NCBI RefSeq assembly: GCF_027587175.1
Contig: NZ_JAPCID010000013.1
Span: forward strand, 87,961-151,960
Direction: 5' to 3'
Length of the DNA stretch: 64,000 bases
From: Solirubrobacter deserti
Lineage (GTDB): Bacteria > Actinomycetota > Thermoleophilia > Solirubrobacterales > Solirubrobacteraceae
Made by a program: the position numbers and the translations under genes
Part shown: one piece after another, positions 1-8,763 of the stretch
How positions within the stretch are numbered: the first letter of the stretch is position 1
Layout of the letters: every line of letters starts with the position of its first letter
The notes under the pieces: generated by a model
Database searches by the model: none
Told to the model about the DNA's origin: nothing
The model's input: only the letters and a program-made list of their open reading frames with translations

Positions 1-984
1 CGCGACGAGCGGGACGGCGACGGGGAGAACGAGCCCGGCGCCGAACGCGAGCTGCGCGCCGACCGCGAACAGCGCGGCTCCCGCGGCGGCGAGCGCGCTC
101 CCGCGCACCGGGCCCAGGAGGCGCACGCCGGCCGCGGGCACGCCGGCGAGCAGCACGGCGATCAGGAACGCGAGCCAGCCCGCCACCGGCCGCAGCGGGT
201 TGCCTTCGAGCGCGGTCCAGATCGCGTTGGCCTGGAGCTCGGCGCCCGGCATCAGGCGGTCGCCGGGAGCGGAGGTGGGGTGGACGTCCTGCAACGAGGG
301 CGCGGTCGCGCCGACGACGACGATCCGGCCGCGCAGCGGCTCGCTCACGCGCCGTTCGAGCACGTCCGCGAACGAGTACGTCGGGATCGTGCCCGCCGGG
401 CCGCGGAAGTCGATCAGCGCGCGCTCGGCGGTGGGTGTCGGGCCGAACCGCGCGCCCACCAGCGCCGGGATCGTCGCGAGCCCCGTGTCCTGGCGCGCGT
501 AGCGGCGGATCGCGCCGCCGGGATCGGTCGGGAAGGTGCTGGCCGCCGCGCGAGCGCCGCCCGCCTGCGCGAGGTTCTCGTCACCGCCGAGCACGCGCGT
601 GCGGCCGTGGTCGTCGACTTCCCCCGTCGCGAGGACCACGCGCCCGGCGCGCCCCACCGCCTCGTACAGCGCGAGGTCCTCGTCCGGGTCCTCCGAGGGC
701 TCGGTGAACTGGACGTCGTAGACGATCTGGCGCGCGCCGGCCTCGCGCAGCCGGTCGATCAGCTGCGCGTGGAGCGTGCGCGGGAACGGCCAGCGCGTCT
801 CGAGCTCGGAGAACGAGCGCTCGTCGATGGCCACGACGGCCAGCCCGGCGACGGGTTGCGTGCCGCGCAGCTCGAAGCGCGCGTCGAGCGTCGCGAGCTC
901 GGCGCGTTCCAGCGCGGGTGTGAGGGCCGCGACGAGGACGACCAGCGCGACGAGCGCGCCCGCCGCCCGCGCCAGGCGGATCAT
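1..984 (-). CDS. CHASE2-domain membrane sensor protein (C-terminus cut by window edge)
   Basis: The first 328 codons of a longer gene are present; its 3' end lies beyond base 1. The product starts with one hydrophobic segment (about residues 5-21), followed by an extracytoplasmic block of about 230 residues with the CHASE2 pattern: 'VVAIDERSFSELETRWPFPR', 'IVYDVQFTEPSEDPDEDLAL', and near the end 'RIVVVGATAPSLQDVHPTS'. Further membrane segments begin near residue 265. CHASE2 proteins usually sense an extracellular signal and pass it to a cytoplasmic cyclase, kinase or phosphatase domain; that output domain would lie outside the window. Its ATG overlaps the TGA of the upstream FecR-like gene by four bases (ATGA), so the two are probably translationally coupled. 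FecR-domain proteins next to CHASE2 cyclases are a recurring pairing, which supports the call. Confidence 0.8.
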   Translation of the reverse strand, partial: MIRLARAAGALVALVVLVAALTPALERAELATLDARFELRGTQPVAGLAVVAIDERSFSELETRWPFPRTLHAQLIDRLREAGARQIVYDVQFTEPSEDPDEDLALYEAVGRAGRVVLATGEVDDHGRTRVLGGDENLAQAGGARAAASTFPTDPGGAIRRYARQDTGLATIPALVGARFGPTPTAERALIDFRGPAGTIPTYSFADVLERRVSEPLRGRIVVVGATAPSLQDVHPTSAPGDRLMPGAELQANAIWTALEGNPLRPVAGWLAFLIAVLLAGVPAAGVRLLGPVRGSALAAAGAALFAVGAQLAFGAGLVLPVAVPLVA

Positions 985-2708
985 CGCGGGCGCGGGGAGA
1001 AGAGCCGCTGGCCGGCGCGCACCAGCACCGAGCGGCCCCCGCGCCGCGGCCACACCGACACGGCACCCTCGCGCACGTACACCGTGGTGCCGGCGCACGT
1101 GTCCTGCGTGCGCCACCGCGTTCCGCGCACCGTCGCCACGCTGCCGTTGCCGCGCGTGCGGAACGAGCCGCCGCGGTCAGAGCCCCAGAGCGAGCGCTTC
1201 CTTTTGCGCTTGCTGCCCTGGGCGGCCGAGGCGCGCTCGGACCGGGTGCAGCTCAGCGGCCCGGCCAGGGCGAGCTCGGTCATCCCGGTGGCGGTCTGCT
1301 TGACGCGGAACTTGCCGCCGTCGAAGTCGCCGGACTGCGATCGGCCGTCCACCTGCGCGGTCACGCGCACCTTGCCGGCCTCGGTGTCGAGCACGACGCC
1401 GAGCGGGAGCACCGTGCTGCCGGTGAGCCGCACGTAGTCGGTCGAGGGCGGGACCCGGTACTCGACCGTGCCGCTGAGCACGCCGACGGCGACGCTTCTG
1501 CCCTGCACCGGACCGTCAGGCGCCGCCGGCGGGGCGGCGGCCCGCGTGACCGTGAGCGGCTCCGAGGAGGCGCTGCCCGCGGAGGTCGTCGCCGTGACGC
1601 GTACGGCGTGCTCTCCCGGCCCCAGCGCGGTCAGCGGGAGCCGCGCCGGGACGGCTGCGGTCGCCCCGGCGAGCGGCGCGTCGGCGAACGCGCGCCACGT
1701 CCCGTCGGCCTCGCGCCGCTCAGCGCTGACGCGGCCCTCGACGCCGTTGGCGTTCACCGGCGCGGAGACCGCGTCGCCGGTCGCCGTGGGCTCGCCGACG
1801 ACGGGCGGCACCGTGACGCGGACCAGATACGGCGGGCGGTCGAGTCCCATCCACATGCGTCCGTCCGGCCCCGCGGCGAGCGCCACGCCCTGCGCCGCGG
1901 GATCGAGGCCTTCGCTGATCACCGTCGGGGCTTCGCCGGGGACGATCCGCGCGATGGCGCCCCGCGCCGCTCCCCACAGCGCGCCGTCCGGCCCGGCGGC
2001 CAGCGCGCCGACCGGCGAGCCGATCGCGTACGGGGTGGGATCGTGCACGGATGCCACCGTCGTGCTCTGCGCGTACCACAGCGACCCGCGCGGGCCGGGG
2101 GCGATCGCCGTCGGGGCGGCGCCGACCCAGCGGTAGCTGACGGCCCCGTCGGTCGTCATGCGGCCGAGCCAGGGAGCGGCGGTGAACCACAGCGCCCCGT
2201 CCGCGCCCGCGACGATCGCGCGCGGGTTCTCGGTCACGATCGGATGGGTGACCTCGGTCCCGGAGCCGGGCGTGTAGCGCGTGATCGCGTCCGGAGCGGC
2301 GTCGACGGTCATCCACAGCGCGCCGTCCGGTCCGCTCGCGAACGCGGTCGGCCGGCCGTACGCGAGCGAGAGCGGCGCGGAACCCAGCCGCGCGAACGAC
2401 CCCGATCCGCCCGCGAGCGTGAACCACAGGTCGCCCTCGTGGCGCGCGAGCGCGGCCGGGCGCCGGTCGGCCGGGAACCCGCCGAGCCCGCCCGTGGCCG
2501 CGTACGAGACCGCGCCCGCGGGCGTCATCCGCACGACGCGCCCGGGATCGGCGGGCAGCGTCGCCCACATCGCCCCGTCGGGCCCGGCGACGATCGCGTC
2601 GGGCACGTCGGCGAGCCCTGCGACCGGCTGCACGCGTTGCGCCGCGGCCATCTGCGGCAGTGCGAGGACGGCCCCGGCGCACGCGAGGAGACTGACGACC
2701 CATCTCAT
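981..2708 (-). CDS. Secreted Vgb-like beta-propeller protein with C-terminal FecR-like domain
   Basis: The 575-residue product has a signal peptide (residues 1-23, ending AAA). About 270 residues follow made of repeats with the core 'GPDGALW' (variants GPDGAMW, GADGALW, GPDGRMW), as in virginiamycin B lyase/streptogramin-lyase type six-bladed propellers. A Ser/Thr/Pro linker with an Ig-like segment comes next. The last 170 residues resemble a FecR domain ('VAVGVLSGTVEYR', 'VRGTRWRTQDTCAGTTVYVREG', 'VRAGQRL'). The catalytic residues of true Vgb enzymes were not identified, so a binding or structural role is more likely than lyase activity. The gene is coupled by ATGA to the downstream CHASE2 sensor. 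The joint layout suggests an extracellular sensing pair; that part is inference. Confidence 0.75.
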   Translation of the reverse strand: MRWVVSLLACAGAVLALPQMAAAQRVQPVAGLADVPDAIVAGPDGAMWATLPADPGRVVRMTPAGAVSYAATGGLGGFPADRRPAALARHEGDLWFTLAGGSGSFARLGSAPLSLAYGRPTAFASGPDGALWMTVDAAPDAITRYTPGSGTEVTHPIVTENPRAIVAGADGALWFTAAPWLGRMTTDGAVSYRWVGAAPTAIAPGPRGSLWYAQSTTVASVHDPTPYAIGSPVGALAAGPDGALWGAARGAIARIVPGEAPTVISEGLDPAAQGVALAAGPDGRMWMGLDRPPYLVRVTVPPVVGEPTATGDAVSAPVNANGVEGRVSAERREADGTWRAFADAPLAGATAAVPARLPLTALGPGEHAVRVTATTSAGSASSEPLTVTRAAAPPAAPDGPVQGRSVAVGVLSGTVEYRVPPSTDYVRLTGSTVLPLGVVLDTEAGKVRVTAQVDGRSQSGDFDGGKFRVKQTATGMTELALAGPLSCTRSERASAAQGSKRKRKRSLWGSDRGGSFRTRGNGSVATVRGTRWRTQDTCAGTTVYVREGAVSVWPRRGGRSVLVRAGQRLFSPRPR

Positions 2709-2783
2709 CCTTGATGCTTTCTAGCCGACCGGCGGTTGCTCCGGGCAACATTGGCCGAATGTCGGCGCATATGGGCACCGGTC

Positions 2784-5477
2784 TCAGGTCGCGAGCGCGG
2801 CTTTGAGCTGCGAGCGGCCCTTGATGCCGAGCTTCGTGTACGCGCGGCCGAGATGGACCTCGACCGTCTTGAGGCTCACGAACAGCGTCTCGGCGATCTC
2901 GCGGTTGCGCAGCCCGCGGACGGCGAGCTCGGCGACGCGGCGCTCGGAGGCGGTGAGCGCGTCCACGCCGCTGAAGGCCAGCCGCTGCGGGCGCGCGCCC
3001 GCGACGACCAGCTCCTCGTGCACGCGCTCCTCCAGCGCGGTGGCTCCCACACGGTGGGCGAGGTCGCGCGCCTCCCGCAGCGGCGTGCGCGCCTCCGCCC
3101 GGCGGCCCTCGCGACGCAGCGCGAAGCCCAGCTCGGCGGCCGCGATGGCCTTCACGAGCGGCAGCGGCGAGCGGTTCGCGGCCTCGACCGCGCGCTGCGG
3201 ATCCCCGATCGCCAGGTGCAGGACGGCTTCGGCTCCCGCGGCCTCGCGGGCGCGGGCCTTGGCGATCTCGGCCTGCGCGAACGCCACCGCCTCCTCCTCA
3301 CGCCCGAGCGCCTTCAGCGCCCGGATGCGCAGCGCGTGCGAGTCCTCGCGCAGGCCGATCAACCACCGGCGCGCCGTGTCGGCGGCCTCCTGGCGGGCGA
3401 GCGCTTCGAGCGCGGCTTCGGGCTCGCCGTCCTCGAGCAGCACGCGGGCGTGCACGGCGGCGAGGCCGAAGATCGACGCCGTCGGGCCCAGGTCCGGGAG
3501 CGACGCCAGCGCCTGGCGCGCGCCCGCGAGGTCGCCGCGGTCGAGCAGGACGCCGGCGAGCGTGGTGCCGATCGCCAGCTCCGGGATCGTCGCGCCCTGC
3601 GCGAGCTCCAGCCCGTGGCGGGCGAGGTCCTCCGCGCGCCGCAGGTGGCCGAAGCGCCGTTCCCAGCGGGCCTCCATCCACGCGCTCGCGCCCGACGAGG
3701 AGCGCGAGCCGGCGCGGTCGGTCAGGTCGCTGAGGGCGCGCGTCGCCTCCTTGGCCTCGTCGGCGGCCTCCACGGCGTGCAGCGCCTCGATCGCCCACAG
3801 CGCCGCGAAGCGCTCCACGCCGAGGCGCGCGAACACGGTCGAGTTCGCGAAGGCGCGCCGCCACGCGGGCAGCACCTCCGAGCGCGGCGCGCCGGCCATC
3901 GCCCGCAGGTGGGCGAGATGGCAGAGGACCGTCGGCCGGTTCGTGTGCGCGTGGGCCTCGACCGTCTCGTGGTACTCCTGCGCGTCGTCGTCCCGGTAGG
4001 CGAGCGCCTCCACCAGCTGGTCCTCGAGCTCGCCCCGCCGCACCGGCGGCGTGAGGGCCAGCGTCGCCCGCAGCCGGGCGGCCGCGGCGCGCGGCTCGCT
4101 GCGCAGGATCAGCGCCGTCGCGGCCAGCTTGGTGGCCTCCACGGCCAGGTCGGGATCGGCCGCCGCGGCGTCGAGCGCGGGCAGCGGGTCCTCGCCCGCG
4201 CGGAACTGCGCCAGCCCCAGCGCGAGCTGGACCGACGCGTCCTTGGGCTCCGCGCGGCCCAGCAGCCGCAGCGCCACGTCCGGCGCGCCCTCCGCGAGCG
4301 CGCGCCGACCGGCGTTCGCGAGGATCTCAGCCGCCCACGGGTCGGTGGTGGGCTCGGTGGCGAGCAGGTGCGTGGCGACGACGCCGTCCAGCGCGCCGTC
4401 CTCGTGCAGCAGCCGGGCCGCCTCGTGGTGCAGCCGCGAGCGCTCCGCGCCCAGATCCGCCTCGACCGTCTCGCGGATCATCGGGTGCACGAAGCGCGCG
4501 TCGGCCGCGTCGATCACGTTCGCGTTCGCGAGCGCGCGCAGCTGCAAGGCGGCCTGCGCCTCGTCCAGCCGCGCGAGCGCGGCGACGCGCCGCAGGCTGG
4601 TGGCGTCGCCGAGCACGGCCGTGGCGCGCGCGACGGCCAGCGCGGCGGGTGAGAGGCTCCGGAGGCGGGCGGCGATCGTGCGCGGTACCGTCGTGCGGAC
4701 GCGGTCGGCCTCGTCGGCACGGCCCTCGAACGCCGTGGCGCGCAGCAGCTCCGCCAGCAGGAGCGGGTTGCCGCGCGTGGTCTCGAAGCACGCCTCCACG
4801 AACGCGGGCTCCGCGTCCAGCCGCTCGTGCACGAACGCCTTCACCGCGGATGCGGACAGCGCCTGCGGGCGCAGCACGCGGGTCGCAGGCGCGGTCGCCA
4901 GCCCGTCGATCAGCGCCTGCTCCGCGCCGGGCTCGGCGGGGCGCGCGCCGATCGCGAGCAGCACCGGGAGGTCCTCCACCCGCCGCGCGAGCGCGTCCAG
5001 GAAACGCAGGCTCGGCGCGTCCGCCCAGTGCGCGTCGTCCACCACGATCAGTAGCGGCTGCTCGGAGGCGAGGTTCGCGGCCAGCCAGTAGAGCCCGTAC
5101 AGGGTGCTGTGCGCGGGGTCCTGCGCCTCCTGCGTGTGCGCGCTGGCGAAGACGGGCTCGGCCAGCCGCGCGGCGCCGGCGAACAGCCGCTCGCGGCGCG
5201 TCTCGTCCGCGCCGTGCAGCTCGGCGTCGAACAGCTGGCGCACGATCCCGAACGCGAAGTCGCGCTCCAGTGGGCCGCCGGTCGCGGTCAGCACGCGGAA
5301 GCCCTGCTCGCCGCCCTCGCCGCGCAGGACACGCAGAAGCGCCGTCTTGCCCTGGCCCGCGGGCGCCTCCAGCACCGCGACCGACCCGGAGGCGGCGCGG
5401 GCAGCGCCGAGCTGCGCGGAGAGCCCGGCCAACTCGGCCCCGCGCTCGAGCAGCGTGTTGGGGCCCGCGTCGATCAC
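2784..5477 (-). CDS. Large LuxR-family (LAL-type) transcriptional regulator with AAA ATPase domain
   Basis: The 897-residue protein has the architecture of LAL/MalT-type regulators. Its N-terminal NTPase has a P-loop 'APAGQGKTA' (residues 38-46) and a Walker B 'VVDDAHWAD' (145-153). A long helical TPR-like middle follows (about 380-800), and a C-terminal LuxR helix-turn-helix lies at about 835-895 ('LTASERRVAELAVRGLRNRE', 'VSLKTVEVHLGRAYTKLGIK'). These proteins bind ATP and an inducer and activate nearby promoters. The ligand and targets are unknown. It starts at GTG 5477, about 130 bases from the divergent secreted-protein gene at 5609, so both promoters lie in that gap and this regulator may control that neighbour. 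It is monocistronic. Confidence 0.9.
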   Translation of the reverse strand: MIDAGPNTLLERGAELAGLSAQLGAARAASGSVAVLEAPAGQGKTALLRVLRGEGGEQGFRVLTATGGPLERDFAFGIVRQLFDAELHGADETRRERLFAGAARLAEPVFASAHTQEAQDPAHSTLYGLYWLAANLASEQPLLIVVDDAHWADAPSLRFLDALARRVEDLPVLLAIGARPAEPGAEQALIDGLATAPATRVLRPQALSASAVKAFVHERLDAEPAFVEACFETTRGNPLLLAELLRATAFEGRADEADRVRTTVPRTIAARLRSLSPAALAVARATAVLGDATSLRRVAALARLDEAQAALQLRALANANVIDAADARFVHPMIRETVEADLGAERSRLHHEAARLLHEDGALDGVVATHLLATEPTTDPWAAEILANAGRRALAEGAPDVALRLLGRAEPKDASVQLALGLAQFRAGEDPLPALDAAAADPDLAVEATKLAATALILRSEPRAAAARLRATLALTPPVRRGELEDQLVEALAYRDDDAQEYHETVEAHAHTNRPTVLCHLAHLRAMAGAPRSEVLPAWRRAFANSTVFARLGVERFAALWAIEALHAVEAADEAKEATRALSDLTDRAGSRSSSGASAWMEARWERRFGHLRRAEDLARHGLELAQGATIPELAIGTTLAGVLLDRGDLAGARQALASLPDLGPTASIFGLAAVHARVLLEDGEPEAALEALARQEAADTARRWLIGLREDSHALRIRALKALGREEEAVAFAQAEIAKARAREAAGAEAVLHLAIGDPQRAVEAANRSPLPLVKAIAAAELGFALRREGRRAEARTPLREARDLAHRVGATALEERVHEELVVAGARPQRLAFSGVDALTASERRVAELAVRGLRNREIAETLFVSLKTVEVHLGRAYTKLGIKGRSQLKAALAT

Positions 5478-5608
5478 TGCCCACTGATTGTGTCAGCGGG
5501 TCGCGCGCCACCGAACGGGTGACGCAGAATCACCGTTCGGCGCATGAAGGCATCGTGAGAGGCCTGTAGCGTCGGGGGCCGTCATCAACGTCCGGGAGGG
5601 GAAGTGCC

Positions 5609-6325
5609 ATGAAGCGCTTGCTGGGGTTGGTCGTCGCGTTGAGCCTGCTGCCTGTGGGCACCGCGGCCGCGACAGGTGGGCGATCGGACATGCGGATCGT
5701 GGACAACCGCCTGTTCACGGTCGTCGACGGCCCGGGGTTCGTGGTCGGGCTCACGCAGTTCGGTCTGTACACGCACATCGACGACCGCCGCTTCGGCATC
5801 CCGTCGGCCGGTTACGACATCGTCCGCGACGAGCAGACCCTGCCGACGACGGTGCCCGCGATCCAGTGCGACAACGGCACCTACACCCTCGCGGCCCCGG
5901 CCGCGTTCAAGCGCGTGATCCGCAACTCCGCGCCCGGCCCGCGCCCGGCGCCGTACCCCGCTGCGTTCGGCTTCCCGTTCATCTTCACGTTCGTCGGCAC
6001 GCTCGACGCGGAAGTGGTCAACCAGAACGGCGAGCGCTTCCGGCTGCTGATGTCCGACCTCGCGCACGAGGAGCTGGACCCGGGCCGGTCGTTCACCTCG
6101 ACCAACCCGATCCACGCCTACATCGTCGACGCGCGCGGCCGCGTGCGCGACCGTGCTTCGCTCGTCGGGCGCGTGAGCGTGGACCTGCGCACCGGCCAGG
6201 CCAAGCACAACATCGTCGACGAGGGCACCTGCCACCAGACGGCGACGCGCTTCGGCCAGCCGGGCGTGACCGTCTTCGGTCCGTTCTTCGTGCTCCCGTT
6301 CCCGACGACGGTGATCCGCCGCTAG
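5609..6325 (+). CDS. Secreted protein of unknown function
   Basis: The 238-residue product has a clear signal peptide ('MKRLLGLVVALSLLPVGTAA') and a likely cleavage site after Ala-Ala-Ala near residue 22. The mature part has no family I recognise. It holds two cysteines ('IQCDNGTY', 'EGTCHQTA') that could form one disulfide, and a beta-rich pattern. A strong ribosome site (GGGAGGGG, about 5593-5600) precedes the ATG. A plausible -10 hexamer (TAGCGT) lies near 5565. The gene is divergent from the LAL regulator. Its TAG shares the tetranucleotide CTAG with the stop of the convergent MFS gene. Confidence 0.75.
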   Translation: MKRLLGLVVALSLLPVGTAAATGGRSDMRIVDNRLFTVVDGPGFVVGLTQFGLYTHIDDRRFGIPSAGYDIVRDEQTLPTTVPAIQCDNGTYTLAAPAAFKRVIRNSAPGPRPAPYPAAFGFPFIFTFVGTLDAEVVNQNGERFRLLMSDLAHEELDPGRSFTSTNPIHAYIVDARGRVRDRASLVGRVSVDLRTGQAKHNIVDEGTCHQTATRFGQPGVTVFGPFFVLPFPTTVIRR

Positions 6326-7698
6326 CCGTCGCAAGCCCGACCGAGACCAGCCGCGCTGCGGTCGAGCCGGACGAGCGCGACCGCCGCGCCGAGCCCGGCG
6401 AAGACCGCGGCGCCGAGCACGCTGCGGTGGAACGCGTCGGTGCCGTCGACCGCCGCGCCCAGCGCGATCGAGACCAGCAGCGCGAGCCCGAGCGAACCGC
6501 CGAGCTCGCGCGCGGTCTCCACCGCCCCGCCCGCCAGCCCGGCCTCGTCCCCGCGGACGCCCGCGAGCGCGGCGAGCGGCGCGGCCATCTCCGCCAAGCC
6601 GAGCCCGAGCCCGACCACCACGAAGCTCGGCGCGAGATCGGTCACGTAGGACGCCTGCTCGGGCACGCGTGCGAGCAGCAGCATCCCGGCGCCCATGATC
6701 GCCAGCCCGAGCGCGATCGTCCGCGCCGCGCCGATCCGGTTCACGCAGCGCGGCGCGACCGCGGCGGAGACGCCGAGCGACAGGAACGCGATCGGCAGCG
6801 TGGCCGCTCCCGAGGCGAGTGGCGACCAGCCCTGCACCTGCTGCTGAAACAGCGTGAGCTGGTAGATCAGCCCCAGGAAACTCGCCCACAGCAGGCCCGT
6901 GCTGACGTTCGCCCACACCAACGCCGGCCGCCGCAGCGTCGCGAGCGGGACCAGCGGGGCGGCGGCACGGCCCTCGTGCCCCACGAACCCGGCGAGCAGC
7001 GCGACCCCGCCCAGCAGCGGCGCCAGCGACGCCCACGCCAGCCATCCGTGCTCGATCGTCTGGTGCACGCCGAAGGCCACGGCCATCATCCCGAGCGTGA
7101 GCGCGAACGCGCCGCCGACGTCGGTGCGCGCCCGCTGCGCCCGCGCCTGGCCGTCCGGGAGCCGCGCCACCAGCGCGAGCAGGACGACCCCGATCGGCAC
7201 GTTGAGAAAGAACGCCCACGGCCACCCGGGGCCCTGAACGAGCAAGCCGCCGAGCACGGAGCTGAACGCGGCCGCCGACCCGCCGGCCGCGCCGAAGATC
7301 CCCATCGCCCGGTTGCGCTCGGGTCCTTCCGCGAACGTGTGGGAGATGATCGCGAGCGCGTTCGGCGCGGCCAGCGCGGCGCCGAGGCCCTGGGCGGCGC
7401 GCGCGGCGATCAGCGCCTCGAGCGTTCCCGCCAGGCCGCCGACGAGCGAAGCGGCGGCCAGGACCGCGACGCCGGCCATGAGCACGCGGCGGTGGCCCGC
7501 CAGGTCGCCCAGCCGGCCGCCGAGCAGCAGGAAGCCGGCGACGAAGATCCCGTAGATCACCACCACCCACTGCAGGTCGGCCGGGTCGGCGCGCAGGTCG
7601 GACTGGATCGACGGCAGCGCCGTGTTGACGATGGCGAGATCGATCACCGTCATCACCACCACGCCGCACATCAGCGCGAGGATTCGGTTGGAGCTCAT
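6322..7698 (-). CDS. MFS drug efflux transporter (DHA2/EmrB-QacA type)
   Basis: The 458-residue integral membrane protein has about 14 hydrophobic segments. Signatures of the 14-TM drug:H+ antiporters are visible: 'VIDLAIVNTALPSIQSDL' in the first helix (motif D1), 'GGRLGDLAGHRRVLMAG' (motif A) and 'GAAGGSAAAFSSVLGGLL' with 'WPWAFFLNVPIGV' (motif C and following). It probably exports toxic hydrophobic compounds with proton influx. It lies 30 bases downstream of a sigma-factor gene on the same strand, so the two may be co-transcribed. The substrate cannot be read from the sequence. Confidence 0.88.
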   Translation of the reverse strand: MSSNRILALMCGVVVMTVIDLAIVNTALPSIQSDLRADPADLQWVVVIYGIFVAGFLLLGGRLGDLAGHRRVLMAGVAVLAAASLVGGLAGTLEALIAARAAQGLGAALAAPNALAIISHTFAEGPERNRAMGIFGAAGGSAAAFSSVLGGLLVQGPGWPWAFFLNVPIGVVLLALVARLPDGQARAQRARTDVGGAFALTLGMMAVAFGVHQTIEHGWLAWASLAPLLGGVALLAGFVGHEGRAAAPLVPLATLRRPALVWANVSTGLLWASFLGLIYQLTLFQQQVQGWSPLASGAATLPIAFLSLGVSAAVAPRCVNRIGAARTIALGLAIMGAGMLLLARVPEQASYVTDLAPSFVVVGLGLGLAEMAAPLAALAGVRGDEAGLAGGAVETARELGGSLGLALLVSIALGAAVDGTDAFHRSVLGAAVFAGLGAAVALVRLDRSAAGLGRACDG

Positions 7699-7728
7699 AC
7701 CGGGACCGACCGGGCCGGGCCCGGACGT

Positions 7729-8658
7729 TCATCGCACGGTCGGCGGCAACCCGAAGCGCGGGAAGTGCTCGGCGCCGATGAACGCCGTCACGGCGGCGAT
7801 CCGGTCCTCGCGCACGTCCAGCACGTCGATCACGTGCGCGGTGAACGCGCCCTCGGCCTCCCAGTAGCAGGCCACGGCCAGCTGCCCGTTCGCGCGCACC
7901 GGCACGTGGCGCCAGCGATGCCGGAACGGCCCTTCGAGCAGGAACGCGGTGATCGAGTCGTGCCCCTCGTACCAGGACGGCAGCGGCGGCATCGACCACG
8001 TCGCGTCCTCGGTCAGCAGCGCGAGCAGCCCGTCCACGTCGGCGTCGGCCAGCGCGCGCGTGTAGCGCTCCACCAGCTCACGCTGGCCCTGCTCGCCGAG
8101 GGCCTGCAGCGTGGCCTGCTGGCTGATCGGCGGCAGGCGCTCCTCGACCAGGGCCCGCGCGCGCTGCAGGGCCGAGTTCACGGACGCGCGCGTCGTCTCC
8201 ATCGCGTCTGCGATCTCCTGCGCGGAGAAGCCGAGCACGTCGAACATCAGGAGCGCGGCGCGCTGGTTGGGCGGCAGGTGCTGGACGGCGGCCACGAACG
8301 CCAGCTCGACGGTCTCGGCGACCGCCGCCCGCTCGTCCGGCGCGTCCGCGAACGGCTCCAGCCACAGCACTTCGTGCCTCGCCTCCTCGTACGGCGTCGC
8401 CTCGGTCGAGGCGGGGGAGACCTCGACCGGCAGCACCCGCCGCTCCTTGCGGTCGAGCTCGTTCAGGCACGCGTTGGTCGCGATCGTGTGCAGCCAGGTG
8501 CGTAGGGAGGAGCGGCCCTCGAAGCGCTCGCGCCCGCGCCAGGCGCGCAGGCTCACCTCCTGCAGCACGTCCTCGGCGTCGTGCGGGGAGCCGAGCATGC
8601 GGTAGCAGTGGGCGCGCAGCTCGGAGCGGAACGGACCGAGCGGATCGTCTTCGCGCAC
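7729..8658 (-). CDS. ECF RNA polymerase sigma factor with C-terminal SnoaL/NTF2-like domain
   Basis: The product is about 309 residues from the preferred GTG at 8658. An in-frame TTG at 8736 would add 26 residues with no family resemblance. Region 2 begins 'DDPLGPFRSELRAHCYRMLG' and continues 'DAEDVLQEVSLRAWRGRERF'. Region 4 is 'LPPNQRAALLMFDVLGFSAQ...MET'. The last 110 residues form an NTF2-like fold ('YTRALADADVDGLLALLTED', 'SWYEGHDSITAFL'), typical of SigG/SigJ-like ECF groups, in which this extension replaces a classical anti-sigma factor as a built-in regulator. The downstream MFS pump is a likely partner or target. Confidence 0.88.
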   Translation of the reverse strand: MREDDPLGPFRSELRAHCYRMLGSPHDAEDVLQEVSLRAWRGRERFEGRSSLRTWLHTIATNACLNELDRKERRVLPVEVSPASTEATPYEEARHEVLWLEPFADAPDERAAVAETVELAFVAAVQHLPPNQRAALLMFDVLGFSAQEIADAMETTRASVNSALQRARALVEERLPPISQQATLQALGEQGQRELVERYTRALADADVDGLLALLTEDATWSMPPLPSWYEGHDSITAFLLEGPFRHRWRHVPVRANGQLAVACYWEAEGAFTAHVIDVLDVREDRIAAVTAFIGAEHFPRFGLPPTVR

Positions 8659-8763
8659 ACGGGGAACTCTAGGCCGTCCCGCCCGGTCGGCAGTGAGGGT
8701 TTCTCGCGGGGACGGGGTTCTAGTAGGTTCGCTCAACCGCCATGGGCAACTAAGGAGGGGCGG

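Noticed and set aside
5866..8505. An 879-codon forward frame crossing the secreted-protein, MFS and sigma genes
   Set aside because: It is antisense or out of frame to three well-supported genes, and its product is Arg/Gln/His-rich without domains.
8659..8736. Longer N-terminus for the ECF sigma factor from TTG 8736
   Set aside because: The extra 26 residues have no family similarity and overlap the promoter of the divergent LVIVD gene.
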